Assembly: GCF_026262505.1 (NCBI RefSeq)
Contig: NC_067205.1
Span: 12,276,001 to 12,340,000 of the forward strand
Direction of reading: 5' to 3'
From: Trichomonas vaginalis G3
Taxonomy: Eukaryota; Parabasalia; Trichomonadida; Trichomonadidae
DNA: 64,000 bases
In this document: one piece after another, positions 30,484 through 39,370 of the stretch
Layout: the number at the start of each line of letters is the position of its first letter
How positions within the stretch are numbered: the first letter of the stretch is position 1
Position numbers and translations under genes: made by a program
The notes under the pieces: model-generated
The model's input: the letters and a program-made list of their open reading frames with translations, nothing else
Databases searched by the model: none
Told to the model about the DNA's origin: nothing

Positions 30484-31587
30484 GAAAATTCATGAAAATT
30501 CAAGAGTTTTAGACCATGTTAGAAAACGTGTTAGAAAACATGTTAGATCTAACATTCTAACATAAACATTATTTTTGGTGTAAATTTCATGAAAATTCAA
30601 GAGTTTTAGACCATGTTAGAAAACGTGTTAGAAAACATGTTAGATCTAACATTCTAACATAAACATTATTTTTGGTGTAAATTTCATGAAAATTCAAGAG
30701 TTTTAGACCATGTTAGAAAACGTGTTAGAAAACATGTTAGATCTAACATTCTAACATAAACATTATTTTTGGGTCCTTTACACTCATTACGAAGAAGTCT
30801 TGACAAAACATTTACGATGAAATCATGACAAAACATATACGAAGAAGTCTTGACAAAACATTTACGATGAAATCATGACAAAACATTTACGATGAAATCA
30901 TGACAAAACATTTACGATGAAGAAGTCTTGACAAAACATTTACGATGAAGTCTTGACAAAACATTTACGATGAAGTCTTGACAAAACATTTACGAAGAAG
31001 TCATGACAAAACATTTACGAAGAAGTCATGACAAAACATTTACGAAGAAGTCTTGACAAAACATTTACGAAGAAGTCTTGACAAAACATTTACGAAGAAG
31101 TCATGACAAAACATTTACGAAGAAGTCTTGACAAAACATTTACGAAGAAGTCATGAAAATTCATGAGGTTAGAAAACATGTTAGAAAACGTGTTAGATCT
31201 AACATTCTAACATAAACTTTATTTTTGGTGTAAATTTCATGATTTTCGAGAGTTTTAGACCATGTTAGAAAACGTGTTAGAAAACATGTTAGATCTAACA
31301 TTCTAACATAAACTTTATTTTTGGGTCCTTTACACTCATTACGAAGAAGTCATGACAAAACATTTACGAAGAAGTCATGACAAAACATTTACGAAGAAGT
31401 CTTGACAAAACATTTACGTTCATGTTTGACAAAACATTTACGATGAAGTCTTGACAAAACATTTACGAAGAAGTCTTGACAAAACATTTACGAAGAAGTC
31501 TTGACAAAAAATTTACGAAGAAGTCATGACAAATTCATGAGGTTAGAAAACGTGTTAGATCTAACATGCTAACATAAACATTATTTT
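30484..31587. repeat. Right arm of internal array: palindromic repeats and inverted iterons
   Basis: Here the same motifs as in 28306-29470 run in the opposite orientation: about six copies of tgttagatctaaca in units of about 95-100 bp, and between them two blocks of 25-bp iterons (acgaagaagtcttgacaaaa, 30776-31155 and 31328-31540), roughly two dozen units in all. Together with the left arm it forms a very large inverted repeat around the 313-residue gene. Confidence 0.95.
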
Positions 31588-32444
31588 TCAATACTTTTTC
31601 AGCACTTTTCCGTAGTTATATATGAAAGACAATTCGAGATAAAAGTCATAGTACAATGGAATAATATGTTGCACACCATTTGTTGTGAACCAAACTTGAA
31701 AGTCAGAGAAACTGTTACTAGGTGGTTCGTAGAATTTAGAAGCAAAGTCATAAAGTCCTTACCAATACATAGAAACTATTGTTGCTTGAACTGAAACTTG
31801 CATGACACATAACATTTTGAGGTCAAACACGTTTCTATAAACTGTCAAATCTGTTGGTGGCGTATAAATTTAAACGGACCGTCAGGTGGTAATGGTTCGT
31901 TCTGGTTTAGTAACCGAAGAAATTGTGCCCAAGAACGTTTGTCTACTTCCCAAAATAAAAACTCTGTACTTCTTGGAGGGTTAATTTCAATCCTTTGAAA
32001 TGAAACGGTGGAATTCATCTTGTTGTATTCTAGTTTTAGATAGTATGTTCCATTTAGTAAAGAGTCGTATTTTTCTTGAAATTCCCAGTAGTATTTGTTT
32101 ATTTGAGTTTGAAAGTCATTTAGAGTTTTCTCAAGACTTTCGTCTGAACGAACTGTAAAGATTCTCATTTCATCAAATTTGTCTATTAGACCATCAGAAC
32201 CTTCATACTGCCCATGAAAATATACTGCGAACATAAAAGCGTTAGTTCTTTTTGAAAACAAAACTTTTCTAAATCCTATTGCCTTTGCATCTGAAGGACT
32301 TTGAAGCCAACGAATTGGATAGTCAAACCTGTATGAACGGGATGAAATTTCTTCATCTGATATAGTCCTACCGGCGTTTGTAAAGATATAGTCTAACGGT
32401 TTTGTATCTGCTACTTTTGTTCTTTGTTTTTCAACCTGAAGCAT
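31588..32444 (-). pseudogene. Member A of a paired Polinton gene family, unknown role (broken)
   Basis: Remains of a protein of about 280 residues beginning MLQVEKQRTKVADTKPLDYI. The hallmark is TKPLD-xFTN-G followed by YRFDYPxRWLxxPSxxKAIGFR. A relative sits at 36673-37517 on the opposite strand, so one element carries two diverged members. No known domain is recognised. With the integrase and fibre between them, the pair may bracket a module. The copy is broken. Confidence 0.7.
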
Positions 32445-32469
32445 TTAATATATGTAAAAATATATTGTT

Positions 32470-33053
32470 TTAAAATAGTATGCCATATAGCTTCTTGAAT
32501 TTGTTAAGAAGTATTTGAACGTTTTTTCCATCTGTATCTCTAGTGTTTACATAAGCATAGCCTGCCTTAGTAAAACATACTTGTAATTTCCTATAGTTTA
32601 CGCCGGTATAAAAGTAAAAGAGTCTTGTTCTTCGCTATAGTAGTAAAACTCAAACGTATGCTTGCCATAGTCTGTAATTTCAATTGCTTCATCTTCTAGT
32701 TCGTCGACAAATTCGAATACAATATCTCCAAATTTGCCTCTGTTCTTATTGTTTTCAGAACAAGTGACCCAACGTAAGTTTTCAAGTCTATTGTCGCTTC
32801 TTATATGGTTTATATGGTCTACAAAAGGTAAATTGTTAGGGTTCGGTATAAAATGAGTTGCAATGACAACATGTTTAAAATAGTGTTTTCCACCCATCTT
32901 CATAACAGCATATCCGTCATTTTGCTCCCATTCGCTTAAAACTCTTTTTGTCTTTTTGTTTCTGACTTCAAAAGGCTCAGAACAGTGAATTTCATATTTC
33001 TCATCTAACAAACAAGTTTCCCAACGGTCTTCTTCAACAAACTCAACGTACAT
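32470..33053 (-). pseudogene. HNH homing-type nuclease, copy 2 in Polinton B (broken)
   Basis: The protein starts MYVEFVEEDRWETCLLDEKY, the N-terminal beta-rich segment often found in NUMOD4-type nucleases. An HNH core follows: HVVIATHFIPNPNNLPFVDH, N--R--NRLENLRWVT and SENNKNR. After the core comes a separate domain (EITDYGKHTFEFYYY... DTDGK) that is also encoded alone in element A. Such enzymes nick or cut DNA and spread their own gene. It is almost identical to copy 1 at 24474-25059. The copy is broken. Confidence 0.8.
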
Positions 33054-33115
33054 TTCAAATAAATAAAAAAATATATTTTTTAAAAAATGTTTTTATTTCA
33101 TGCAATGTTTTTCTT

Positions 33116-33692
33116 TTACTTTACATAACCACCTGCTGCCATAAGCCTTTGACGCCAACCCATACCAGCTAAAGGTTGGCTTGTTTTAGTAGTTTCCAAA
33201 CTAAACTTTGGTTTTGGTTTATCTTCAGTTTTTGGCTCACCTTCTTCTATTGGTTTTCGTCACTTTTTGGTTCCTCTGACTTTACCTCACTTGCAGGTAT
33301 GGTTGTGTCGTCAACATCTTCGTAAATCATATCCATTTGTTTTTGTTTTCCTTTCAACTTTTGGTTTGTTGTAAAGTTTAGAATATTTCGACTCTAAGTC
33401 AATGAGATGTTCTATAATGAAACTGTTTGTCAGTGAAGTAAAACTTTTCCATCTGTTGTCTCGAAAGCTCCTTCAGACTTCAATATTTTATTTGTGAGAG
33501 TCTGTTTCTTTTTTGAGATACTAGCCGTTCCATTTCTATGAAAAGTGACTTGTAGTTAGGGTTTGTATTTCCAGACCTGGCACTTTCTATTATTGAATTT
33601 TTCTCTTCATCTGTAAGTTCTTTGACAGGTTTTGACAATGTTCTGAACTTTTGTTTGTGGTGTCAAATCTACCGTTTCACTTCTTCGGTCAT
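33116..33692 (-). pseudogene. Remains of an unidentified Polinton gene ending GMGWRQRLMAAGGYVK
   Basis: Minus-strand coding signal: a charged, Lys/Glu/Pro-rich stretch (EEGEPKTEDKPKPKFSL) and the distinctive ending QRLMAAGGYVK. It lies between the HNH gene and the short 54-residue gene. The family is not recognised, and low-complexity composition suggests a structural or scaffold part. The gene is broken. Confidence 0.5.
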
Positions 33693-33698
33693 TTCATC

Positions 33699-33863
33699 TC
33701 AGTAAAAAATTTTAGTTTGGTTGTTTTTCAACTGGTTGTTGTTGTTTTTTAAGTCGGGTCTAAAACTCCTGAGTATAGGAAGAACTTGACAAACACGTTG
33801 TGTAACTGCTGGAAGTCGACAAATCCATCTTGAACCCATTTGTCTCAATGCTGTATTGTTCAT
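33699..33863 (-). CDS. Tiny basic Polinton protein, 54 residues
   Basis: The frame runs from ATG at 33863 to TGA at 33699 and encodes MNNTALRQMGSRWICRLPAV followed by a basic, Asn-rich tail. Its ATG overlaps the TGA of the upstream gene by four bases (ATGA), a packing typical of compact viral genomes. Basic composition (about 8 Arg/Lys) would suit nucleic-acid or capsid binding. Support is the gene packing only. Confidence 0.45.
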   Translation of the reverse strand: MNNTALRQMGSRWICRLPAVTQRVCQVLPILRSFRPDLKNNNNQLKNNQTKIFY

Positions 33864-34281
33864 TTCATCTCAGTAAAAAACTTTACATTCCCCCAAGTTT
33901 GAGGTGGTTGCGGTTGGTTATTGTTTACCCACTGTTGTGCATGGTTATATCCTCTGTTAAAGAATCTTTCACCTTGGTCCATATAGTGCCCTGCTTGGTT
34001 ATAGTAGTCATTTGCTTTGTTATAGTAGTTTCCTGCTTGTCTTCCTACATTGTCCATCCATCCTTGAACTTTTCCTCTTGTTTCAGGATTTGGAATAAGA
34101 TTTGTTGCATCTCGTGCTACATCCCAACCTTTCTGTACAGTTTGTATAATAGGTTTGCTTTCTCTTTAAGTATACCTAATGTACTCAAAATCTTCCTTCC
34201 AATTCCAAATACACCTCTGGCTATTCCCACTGCGGGCAAAAATCTGGATGCAACTCCTGCTAATGCGCCAAATAAACCCAT
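33860..34281 (-). pseudogene. Minor virion (pVI-like) protein candidate (broken)
   Basis: Begins MGLFGALAGVASRFLPAVGI, an amphipathic Gly/Ala-rich start of the type seen in membrane-lytic minor capsid proteins of adenovirus-like particles. It ends in an Asn/Gln/Tyr-rich stretch with YNQAGHYMDQGERFFNRGYN. Its start is only 16 bases from that of the divergent integrase gene. The copy is broken, and the family call is inferred from composition. Confidence 0.5.
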
Positions 34282-34297
34282 TTCTTATAGGATAAAA

Positions 34298-35255
34298 ATG
34301 ACGAATCCAAACAAGGACCCCTATGTTTCTAAAGCGACAAAGAAAGCACTCATGGTAAAAATCTTTAGTTCAACACCAAATGCTTGGTTTATGGATATCT
34401 TGGAAAACATTCCGAGAGTTAGAACAGATGGACCACCATACTGGCTAATATTTGTCGGTCAAAACACAAGATACTGTGAAGCCATACCATTACAGTCCAA
34501 AAATATTTTAGATGTGAAAACTGCTTTGACAATATTCGTTGACAAATACCATCCAACAAAACTGACATCTGACTGTGAAAGTTCTTTCAAATCAGATGAT
34601 GTAAAAAACTATCTGCGTTCAAAAAATGTAAACCAATATTTCATTGTCGACCAAAACCATCTGCTCTTGGTGTCATTGACAGTTGTATAAAAATCTTAAG
34701 AGACTTAAAACCAACCACAAGGTGGTGAAGCAAATGAAATGTCATATGACGACAAGTATAGACACTTCTCCATGGCAAAGATGAGACAAGTTTTAAATAT
34801 TTACAATAGCCGTAAACAAAAGGTTTGGGAAACCACTCCCCGAAGAAATGAAAAACAACCCTGACTTAGAGAAAGACTATATATTTAATAATTTAGTCAA
34901 AAGAGACAAACAAGAAAGAATGCCGGCTTCAAACTTCAGAAAGGTGACAAAGTAAAAAATAGAAATACCTAAACGCGACCCATATGAAAATACTATTGAC
35001 TATGACAACAACAAGTACCCGACAGGTACTCACATTCGTGTTCGTAAAAATAGAAGAAAGTATACAAGAGAATATTATGAAGTTTTAGGCAAACATGGCA
35101 AAATGTACAGACTGCAAGCAGAAGATAAAACTACTATTGTCAGACCTCGTTTCAAACTTGTCAAAGTTCAAGGTGGTATACTTTCAAAGACAGTTCCTAA
35201 CAAATATAAGACAACTCCTGACGAATATGCTAAAGAAGTTGAAAATGACGACTAA
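34298..35255 (+). pseudogene. Polinton integrase, retrovirus-like DDE family (broken)
   Basis: Remains of an integrase. The first catalytic Asp is in AWFMDILENIP, the second in KLTSDCESSFKSDDVKNYL. The C-terminal part has a positively charged small domain (TGTHIRVRKNRRKYTREYYEVLGKHG region), like the chromo/SH3-type tail of Polinton and Ty3-type integrases. It inserts the linear element into host DNA and makes the short target duplication. It is divergent from the pVI-like gene (16-bp gap) and its end overlaps the convergent fibre gene. It is broken in several places. Confidence 0.85.
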
Positions 35256-36655
35256 GCATTTCTATACCATGCGTAAACTGTCATGTAAGGTGGCATGTAT
35301 TCTTTACTTTGTCCAGTTGTTTGCGTATATCCCGAAACGCGATGTGTATGGTTTCCTCCTCCCTCAGTGTTACTCCAGTAACAATCTATAGCAAACTTAA
35401 CGTTGTCTTTAACATCATATCCTTTACCTTTTGTCATTGCTGACCAATCCCAATATCTATGCTTATGCCAACCTGCTTGAGATGTACTTAAATCTATGTA
35501 GTGACTGTGCGCAGGTAAATTTTCACCTGAAATCGTTTTACTTCCACCTGTTTCCTTTGAAGAGTTTGCACAATACAAAAACCTGTCGACTATTTGAGTC
35601 CAAGTTCCAAAACCAAGTACTACTTCTGGTCTGGTAGAGTTCATTGACGTATAAATAGAACCTATAGGATATACTGTTTGAAGTATTTCTGTCTTTAATG
35701 TTTGAAGCTCTGTTTTGTCAGCTTTCTTGTCATATAAATCTTGAGCAGTGAATTTAATATTATGTTCATCCTTCATGACATAAACATCTTTACATCTAAT
35801 GTATTTCATCGTCGTTATGTCTTCCTCCGATGTTAAACCTTGTGGAAAGTTAGGAGGTTTCCAATACAATACATCCCCACCAGTTTCTTCAACCGTTCCT
35901 TCAATACTTTCTATAGCAACAGTTGTAAAACTTGTATGTGTATGAGTCTTATTTGCTTTCTTCTCTAACTCATCGTTAACATAAGTTTTATCTGCTTTAA
36001 GGTCTAAACATCCTGAAACCCATCCTGTATCGGCTTTAGTTTTTAAAATCTTCGATGTCCATTCATGGTACCAGTCAACCCTTTCTTTCATTTCGTTATC
36101 TTTTTCATCCACATATTCCTTATCTGCTTTCTTCTCTAACTTACTAGCCACATATTCCTTATCCGCTTTCTTTTCAAGGCTAACGTTTAAGTCTGTTATT
36201 TCAGATATAGAATGTGTATGAGTCTTTTTAGAATATTCGTTTTCAGCTCTTGTCACTTCACTTGACATTTTATTGTCAACATATGTTTTGTCTGCTAGTT
36301 CAGGATGAGTATGTTCTTTGTTGCATAAGCATTGTTAGCTCTTTCTTTCTTTTGCTATTGCATCGTCTACATATTCTTTGTCAGCTTTGTTGTCAACATC
36401 TGCTTTCAAAAGAAGTTCATTTATAGGTTTCTCGTTTAAAGTTCCTTTTTGTTGGATTTATACAGACAGTATGGTTCTTATTGTCTTGAACAGAAACTAT
36501 CTGTCATTGGGTTTAATGTCAGTTTTAAGTTTCCTTCTTTCAATGACTCAGATATCTTAGAATAGTTTGAAAAGTTTGTTTGTTCTTATTTAGAGCTTGC
36601 ATAATGAGTGTCGGTTGTGTTGTATTTCTCTCATGGAAGCAATATCTTTCGACAT
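35252..36655 (-). pseudogene. Phage-tail-collar/fibre-like protein with coiled KADKxYVD repeats (broken)
   Basis: The longest surviving frame (35252-36268, 338 residues) has an N-terminal shaft made of repeats of the type LEKKADKEYVDxKL, as in trimeric phage fibre shafts. Its C-terminal region is very like bacteriophage tail-collar/tip domains: VYPIGSIYTSMNSTRPEVVL, FGTWTQIVDRFLY, ETGGSKTISGENLPAHSH, GGGNHTHRVSG and YMPPYMTVYAWYR. In phages these proteins bind host receptors. Here it may have been the capsid spike of the element. Upstream coding traces reach an ATG at 36655. The gene as a whole is broken. Confidence 0.8.
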
Positions 36656-36672
36656 TTTTTTCTAGATAAAAT

Positions 36673-37517
36673 ATGCTTCCAATAGAAAAAGAAAATTCAA
36701 GAGTTGCTACAACTAAACCATTAGATGAACTTTTTACTAATGTCGGTCAAAAGTTTGAGACAGAGACCGTAAAGCATGAAGGCTATCGTTTTGACTACCC
36801 ATTAAGATGGCTAAGAGACCCATCTGTCACAAAAGCTATTGGCTTTCGTAGAATGAAGTTTGTGTCTGTAGAAGATAAAAGTTTTCCATTTATTGTAAGG
36901 TTTCATATAGATTATATATCTGAAGGGAAACGAAAAATGTGGGAAGAAATTGAGCTAATACAAGTTGACCTTTCATCTTCTCTACAGACTGCGTTAAAAA
37001 ATATAGAAGATAAAATAAATTCATGTTATGCAAAATATGCTGATGAATATGCAAATACCGAGAGCACACTTTATGTGAGAATTGTATATGACAAACAAAA
37101 TTCACAAGTGTCATTTCAAATTACGAAGACAATCCAAAGAAAGACGAACAAATATATACAGAATCACTGCAATGTCATGGTATTATTGCAAAGAATTTAA
37201 ATCAGAAAGTCGAACTTCCTTTAGCAAATATTTACAGTCGATATGCAAGAGATGAACCATATTTATTTAAAGATGTTTTCGACCCAGCTGCTATTATTGT
37301 TCATGCTTCATTTTCTGGCGCTCAAAACTCTTTCTTATGCTTGGCAAATGACTTTTACGAAAAACCTACAAAGTTATACGAACCACCAAGTGGAAGTATT
37401 TCAGACTTTCAAGTATGGTTTACTACAGATGGAAGAAAAAGAATAATTCCATTATACCATGCGTTTTACTTAGAACTTAGTTTCATATACAACTACTATC
37501 GAACGGTAAAAATATAA
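36673..37517 (+). pseudogene. Member B of the paired Polinton gene family (broken)
   Basis: Remains of the relative of 31588-32444, starting MLPIEKENSRVATTKPLDEL and sharing YRFDYPLRWLRDPSVTKAIG. The later region includes a stretch like LYEPPSGSISDFQVWFTTDG that also has a counterpart in member A (PPSNSFSDFQVWFTTNG-like). The start is 17 bp from the divergent fibre gene. The function is unknown. The copy is broken. Confidence 0.7.
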
Positions 37518-37521
37518 TTTT

Positions 37522-37761
37522 TTAATACGGTTGAGGTGTTGGATTTGGTTGCCAACTAGACTGTGGTGCAGGTTCAGGCTGTTGTATAACAGGAGCTTGT
37601 TCTTCTGGTTCGGGGTCTTTAGGTATAATACCGAACTGACCTACTCTTTTACCAATATTTTTGACTCCGTTCCAAATTCCTCTTCCTACGGTTTTTATTC
37701 CATTCCATATACCTCTTCCAACATTTCGAAAGAAGTTTCCTATCTTACTGAAGAAACCCAT
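37522..37761 (-). CDS. Small amphipathic minor virion protein candidate, 79 residues (Polinton)
   Basis: The N-terminal half is a repeated amphipathic motif (FRNVGRGIWNGIKTVGRGIW, then NGVKNIGKRVG), giving basic and aromatic faces. The second half is Pro/Gln-rich. Short proteins with repeated GRGIWNG-like helices resemble membrane-active peptides such as the processed end of adenovirus protein VI. The frame is intact. It is convergent with member B (4 bp apart) and 18 bp downstream of the next minus-strand gene. Confidence 0.6.
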   Translation of the reverse strand: MGFFSKIGNFFRNVGRGIWNGIKTVGRGIWNGVKNIGKRVGQFGIIPKDPEPEEQAPVIQQPEPAPQSSWQPNPTPQPY

Positions 37762-37779
37762 TTTACTATATGTAAAAAT

Positions 37780-38142
37780 CTAATGTCCGCCTAGTCTCTT
37801 ACGTTTCCTGTTGAGTTCCATAGCATTCTTTAACTGGAGCTCATACATTCTGTTTCTCCTCTGGTAGAAAACATATTCTGGGTCAACTCCTGTGTTCGCG
37901 TCATCTGCATAGAGTTGTTTATATCCCACTTCAGGGTTTGTATAAAACTCTTTCCATCTCATATTTGCATACCATGGTGGCAAACCTAACGCAGCGTCAT
38001 TTGACATGGCAGTTTGCATTTGTACATCTGTTGGCACTTGACCATAGTTTGCCATTGCAGTTTGTATTCTAACTTCATTTGGAATATTCTCTGGGTTTGG
38101 TTGTCCAGGTTGCTGTGCATTCGCTAAGTTCTGTGCGTCCAT
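37780..38142 (-). CDS. Unknown 120-residue Polinton protein
   Basis: An intact frame with an Asn/Gln/Pro-rich start (MDAQNLANAQQPGQPNPENI), two near-repeats (EVRIQTAMANYGQVP and DVQMQTAMSNDAALG), an aromatic segment (PPWYANMRWKEFYTNPE) and a basic helical C-terminus ending LNRKRKRLGGH. It lies in a tight minus-strand cluster with the genes on either side. The C-terminal basic helix and small size suggest a minor structural protein, but no family is recognised. Confidence 0.6.
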   Translation of the reverse strand: MDAQNLANAQQPGQPNPENIPNEVRIQTAMANYGQVPTDVQMQTAMSNDAALGLPPWYANMRWKEFYTNPEVGYKQLYADDANTGVDPEYVFYQRRNRMYELQLKNAMELNRKRKRLGGH

Positions 38143-38165
38143 TTAATATTAGATAAAAATATCTC

Positions 38166-38297
38166 TTACGAGTACATATACTGAACATTTGCAGGCATTG
38201 GTTCATCTTCATATTCTCTGTACTTTTCTGCCACGTCAAATAAATAAATGACACAATGGAAAAAACCTAAAACAAGTAGTCCGATTTCAAACCACAT
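38166..38297 (-). CDS. Tiny single-membrane-helix protein, 43 residues (Polinton)
   Basis: From the ATG at 38297 the product is one hydrophobic helix (IGLLVLGFFHCVIYLF, residues 5-20) followed by a charged tail (DVAEKYREYEDEPMP) and a TAA at 38166. The start lies inside the 3' end of the methyltransferase gene in another frame, a 31-bp overlap, as is common in compact viral genomes. It would be a type III or tail-out small membrane protein, comparable in form to viral holin-like or envelope-associated miniproteins. Support is the hydrophobic pattern and the gene packing. Confidence 0.45.
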   Translation of the reverse strand: MWFEIGLLVLGFFHCVIYLFDVAEKYREYEDEPMPANVQYMYS

Positions 38298-39100
38298 TTA
38301 CTTACTAATAAAATTTCTTTGTTATGACACTTTCTCCAGTTTATAGGACCTCTCTCATATTCTATCTTGTCATATATAAACTCATAGTCATGTATGTCCT
38401 CTAACCATCTCATAACGGTTTCCAAACCACTTTTATCGGATGTAAAGTAAAAGCATGGATGGTTATGTAAAACGTCTAAAGTTTCTAAAGAGTCTCTCAA
38501 AGTCCAGTCTACTTGGTATTGAAAATCCCATGTGTTATAGAACGGCGGGTCCACTATAAAGAAAACATTTTCCTTGTCTTTATATTTTTCATACAAATCT
38601 GTCCAATGACATCTCACAAACTCTATACCCTCAATATATTTTTCTATGTCCTCTTTGAAAACATTTGTATAGTTAAGATATAAAACGTTTGACATAAGTG
38701 TTTCAATGTCATGAACTCTTATAGCACCACTATATAATAGTCTAGCAGATATACTATTCCAGTCTATATATTCTGCTTTTTTCAAAACCTCTCTCACAAT
38801 ATTTTTCTTATCTAATGGTATACGTTCCATCTTACCTATAGGTATCTTTTCTTTTAACTCTTTCAATATTTTGTTTGTGTCTGGAATATGTTTGAGACGG
38901 TCCATATAGTTGTCGAAGTCATTGCATATAATCTTTGAGTCTGGGAATATTATATGACATAAATGGGATATATAGAAACTTCCACCGAACAAATCTACAA
39001 ATGTTAGACCATTCGGTAGTTTCTTAAGTTCTCTCAATATAATATCTTTACATCTACTCTTATTTCCAAAGAACGGTAACGGTGGTTTTGTAAAATTCAT
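38267..39100 (-). CDS. D12-class DNA adenine-N6 methyltransferase (Polinton gene, open frame whole)
   Basis: A 277-residue intact frame. PPLPFFGNKSRCKDII is the N-terminal motif of Dam-like enzymes. TFVDLFGGSFYISHL is the AdoMet-binding motif I. IICNDFDNYM fits the acidic motif after it, and FFIVDPPFYNTW carries the catalytic DPPF (motif IV, DPPY family). The domain order fits the alpha-type (D12/Dam) class. It would methylate adenine in a short site, perhaps marking element DNA. The target-recognition segment lies around residues 60-170. It is the last gene before the right terminal repeat. Confidence 0.9.
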   Translation of the reverse strand: MNFTKPPLPFFGNKSRCKDIILRELKKLPNGLTFVDLFGGSFYISHLCHIIFPDSKIICNDFDNYMDRLKHIPDTNKILKELKEKIPIGKMERIPLDKKNIVREVLKKAEYIDWNSISARLLYSGAIRVHDIETLMSNVLYLNYTNVFKEDIEKYIEGIEFVRCHWTDLYEKYKDKENVFFIVDPPFYNTWDFQYQVDWTLRDSLETLDVLHNHPCFYFTSDKSGLETVMRWLEDIHDYEFIYDKIEYERGPINWRKCHNKEILLVSKCGLKSDYLF

Positions 39101-39137
39101 TTATATATAATAATAAAAATGTTTTTACCCGAAAAGT

Positions 39138-39331
39138 GACAGAAAAGTGACAAAACATGAAAACATATATAATTTGTGAAAAGCGACACATTATATAATG
39201 TTTTCGACCCAGAAGAAGGCTTCTTCCCAGAAGCAATGGAGGAAGAAGAAGAGTCCTCCGAATAAAAACTTCATTTATACTAAACATCAACATCAGGGCT
39301 AGAAGGCACGAAGTGCCTGGAAGCCCCACTA

Positions 39332-39365
<34 letters not shown>
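39138..39365 (-). repeat. Right terminal inverted repeat of Polinton B
   Basis: Inverse copy of the left end: gtgacaaaacatgaaaacat and atataatttgtgaaaagcgac near 39147-39189, then catcagggctagaaggcacg with the gtgcc-ttc-ggcac-type hairpin and ccccactacc, ending in a 33-base T-run. It lacks the long iteron array found inside the left end. Confidence 0.85.

Positions 39366-39370
<5 letters not shown>

Larger units (their letters stand above)
15809..39365. mobile_element. Polinton B (Maverick-type element), about 23.6 kb, both ends present, broken
   Basis: Both ends carry the same inverted sequence: an A-run, then ggtagtggggcttccagg and about 75 bp of further imperfect match, with more matching blocks to about 16050 and 39138. 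Inside are Polinton hallmark genes: a retrovirus-type integrase, a double-jelly-roll major capsid protein, a penton-like minor capsid protein and an A32/FtsK-type packaging ATPase. It also has an SF3 helicase, an MSV199-type protein, HNH nucleases, a collar/fibre protein and a D12 methyltransferase. No DNA polymerase B or adenovirus-type protease was found. Genes point outward and inward in blocks, with small overlaps. It is broken in about a dozen or more places. Low divergence from Polinton C suggests a fairly recent element. It may once have formed virions. Confidence 0.88.

Noticed and set aside
15809-39365. DNA polymerase B gene in Polinton B
   Set aside because: No frame or set of frames shows exonuclease or YxDTDS-type polymerase motifs; all larger regions are accounted for by other genes or repeats.
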